From Thiocapsa imhoffii (lineage in GTDB: Bacteria > Pseudomonadota > Gammaproteobacteria > Chromatiales > Chromatiaceae), in contig NZ_NRSD01000017.1 of the NCBI RefSeq assembly GCF_016583985.1, positions 1 to 64,000 of the forward strand: DNA of 64,000 nucleotides. The letters run 5' to 3'. A program made the translations under genes and the position numbers. This document shows positions 62,421 through 64,000 of this stretch, piece by piece. The notes below the pieces were generated by a model. The model had not been told where the DNA came from, did no database searches, and saw only the letters and a list, made by a program, of their open reading frames with translations. Each line of letters starts with the position of its first letter. Position 1 is the stretch's first letter.

Positions 62421-64000
62421 ATGTTCATTAAGCGATCCCTGACGCGTCTATCAATCTTCATAACGTGTTCGATCGTCATGCTTGCGGCGGCACTGGTGCC
62501 GATGACCGACCTGTTCGCCGGAACGCGGGTGTGCGGTGTGGATTGGGAATGGATCGTCCCGCAACCGCAAGGCAATCGCCTCAAGAGTGTTACCCATGGC
62601 CGTGGTGTGTTCGTCGCCGTCGGCGCGTACGGGACCATCCTGACCAGCTTAGACGGAATCCAGTGGACACTAGCAGTGTCCGGGACGCGTCGTGATTTGA
62701 ATCAGGTGATTTGGACGGGCAGCCAATTTGTTGTGGTTGGGCGTCAAGGTGCCATCCTGACCAGCCCTGATGGACAGTCCTGGACCGAACGCCTGTCATC
62801 AGTTCAAGGTGATCTCCAGAGTGTTGCCTGGAATGGCGAGCGCTTCGTCGCCACCGGAGGGCTTGGCAAGTTCTATCACGAGGGCGAGCCGAATCAATAC
62901 GAAACGCTCATCGTTACGAGCGAGGATGGCCGCCACTGGACCCTGCAACCGAACGACAACAGCGTCCTGCTGATGGATGTGATCTGGGGTCATGGACTCT
63001 GGATCGCCGTGGGCCAGGCTGCTCGAAATCAGTTCAGTCCCGCGCCGCGATCGTCTTTTTTCGTCAGTCAAGATGGCCTGACCTGGAGCGAGGTCGCCAG
63101 CTTTGGGGCTGCGCTCAAGCGTCTGGCCTGGAACGGAGAACGCTATCTCGCCGTGGGCTGGGGGCCGGATGATCCGGCAGCGCGAACCGATTCGAGTGTG
63201 ACCCTGACGAGTGCGGATGGCGTTCATTGGTCGGTTGCATCACGATCCCCCGGCATCTTTTTGGACCTGCACTGGACTGGCGACCTGTTCGTCGTGACGG
63301 GCAGAGACGGACTGGTTGCAACCAGTTCGAATGGCCAAGCCTGGATCGAGCAACAGACCGGAGTGACCGAGTCACTCGATGGTCTGGCCTGGAATCAGGA
63401 GCGATTCGTCGCCGTTGGGGGCGCGGGTATGCTGTTGACGAGCCAGAATCTCACGAATTGGGTCGAGCAATCGACCAGGAATGCGCTCAATTTTGGCCAG
63501 ATCATCTGGGATGGCGACCAGTTCGTCGCCATTGCCGGCCGCGACATCTTGACCAGTCGCGATGGCGTCGCTTGGGCGGTGCGCCATACGCGCACTGGTG
63601 CGGATCGCCTGAGGACCTTGGTCTGGGGCGGGGGACAATACCTTGCGCTTACGGGCACGGGTATCTTGCTCAGCGTAGATGGCATCACCTGGACCTTCTA
63701 CCCTGGCGCTTCGCCTCTGGATCCCTTGCAGGTGATCTGGACGGGTCAGCGGTTCCTAGCGATCAACACCGAGGGGGTATTCGCTAGCGTGGATGGTCTG
63801 ACTTGGAGCCATCTCTACTCGAGCACGGGCTCTGGAATCCTCCACTCGATTGCGGCTCGCGGTTCCGCCATCGTCGTACTCGAACGTGATGATGAATTTT
63901 ATGAAAATTGGCGCATCTTCAGTCCAGATGGCAACAGTTGGACGAAGCAATCAACGCCTCATGTGCTGAATCACGTCATCAGTGGTGGCGATGGTTTCGT
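62421..64000 (+). CDS. Secreted YCF48/BNR-type beta-propeller protein (partial)
   Basis: An open frame of 526 codons running off the right edge. It begins with a signal peptide (LSIFITCSIVMLAAALVPM) after a GAGGAAA ribosome binding site. The rest is a series of at least ten repeats of about 40-60 residues with the pattern L..V.W.G..FVAVG..G.ILTS.DG..W, for example VIWTGSQFVVVGRQGAILTS and LAWNQERFVAVGGAGMLLTS. This is a beta-propeller like the photosystem assembly factor YCF48 and BNR-repeat proteins. Such repeats bind proteins or sugars; the ligand is unknown. The C terminus lies outside the window. Confidence 0.88.
   Translation, partial: MFIKRSLTRLSIFITCSIVMLAAALVPMTDLFAGTRVCGVDWEWIVPQPQGNRLKSVTHGRGVFVAVGAYGTILTSLDGIQWTLAVSGTRRDLNQVIWTGSQFVVVGRQGAILTSPDGQSWTERLSSVQGDLQSVAWNGERFVATGGLGKFYHEGEPNQYETLIVTSEDGRHWTLQPNDNSVLLMDVIWGHGLWIAVGQAARNQFSPAPRSSFFVSQDGLTWSEVASFGAALKRLAWNGERYLAVGWGPDDPAARTDSSVTLTSADGVHWSVASRSPGIFLDLHWTGDLFVVTGRDGLVATSSNGQAWIEQQTGVTESLDGLAWNQERFVAVGGAGMLLTSQNLTNWVEQSTRNALNFGQIIWDGDQFVAIAGRDILTSRDGVAWAVRHTRTGADRLRTLVWGGGQYLALTGTGILLSVDGITWTFYPGASPLDPLQVIWTGQRFLAINTEGVFASVDGLTWSHLYSSTGSGILHSIAARGSAIVVLERDDEFYENWRIFSPDGNSWTKQSTPHVLNHVISGGDGF

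Overview
The window looks like chromosomal DNA of a GC-rich gammaproteobacterium. The conserved blocks trkA-ntrX-ntrY-DUF4390-rsmB-fmt-def, LysM-dprA-smg-topA and rpsT facing murJ-ribF-ileS-lspA are typical of Gammaproteobacteria. Together with DsrE- and DsrC-like sulfur-trafficking proteins and a VPLPA-CTERM protein they suggest a member of the Chromatiales (purple sulfur bacteria and relatives). That placement is inference from gene content; there is no rRNA gene in the window.

Layout. 1-4.1 kb (minus strand): periplasmic DsrE-like protein, PIN-PhoH ATPase, Bcp peroxiredoxin, GcvR-like ACT protein, FmdB-like zinc ribbon. 4.4-6.7 kb (plus): a GAPDH-arsJ arsenate detoxification pair. 6.8-8.5 kb: BolA, a decayed DUF433/DUF5615 toxin-antitoxin pair ending in a REP-like palindrome, and an ankyrin lipoprotein. 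8.6-17 kb (minus): trkA, ntrX, ntrY, DUF4390, rsmB, fmt, def with overlapping stops and starts. 17.2-23 kb (plus): LysM protein, dprA, smg, topA. 23-29.8 kb: moaA, purC, a 117-bp palindromic element, ridA, mltB, recG, a small membrane protein. 29.9-45.4 kb, more accessory: a Tat-exported serine hydrolase, a DsrC-like protein with an unusual cysteine pattern, a substrate-binding protein coupled to a GGDEF-EAL protein, a zinc-motif AAA ATPase, an SLC13/RCK transporter, a retropepsin-like protease, cardiolipin synthase, a SHOCT protein, an M14-like deacylase and rimK. 45.4-53 kb: lspA, ileS, ribF, murJ, rpsT, lgt. 53-57 kb: VPLPA-CTERM protein and ppdK. 57.3-62 kb (minus): a probable operon of glycosyltransferase, gamma-glutamylcyclotransferase-like, OsmC, LSDAT/SLOG-like and RyR-domain proteins. 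62.4 kb to the end: the 5' part of a large secreted beta-propeller protein cut by the window edge.

The best candidate for an undescribed system is the OsmC-LSDAT-RyR module (57.3-60.4 kb): two soluble sensor modules best known from animal calcium channels (RyR in ryanodine receptors, LSDAT in TRPM) are encoded 7 bp apart and 6 bp downstream of a thiol peroxidase of the OsmC family. Second is the substrate-binding protein plus GGDEF-EAL pair (31.7-36.1 kb), organised like NspS-MbaA of Vibrio but with a different binding-protein family. No CRISPR array, complete insertion sequence, prophage, tRNA or rRNA was seen.
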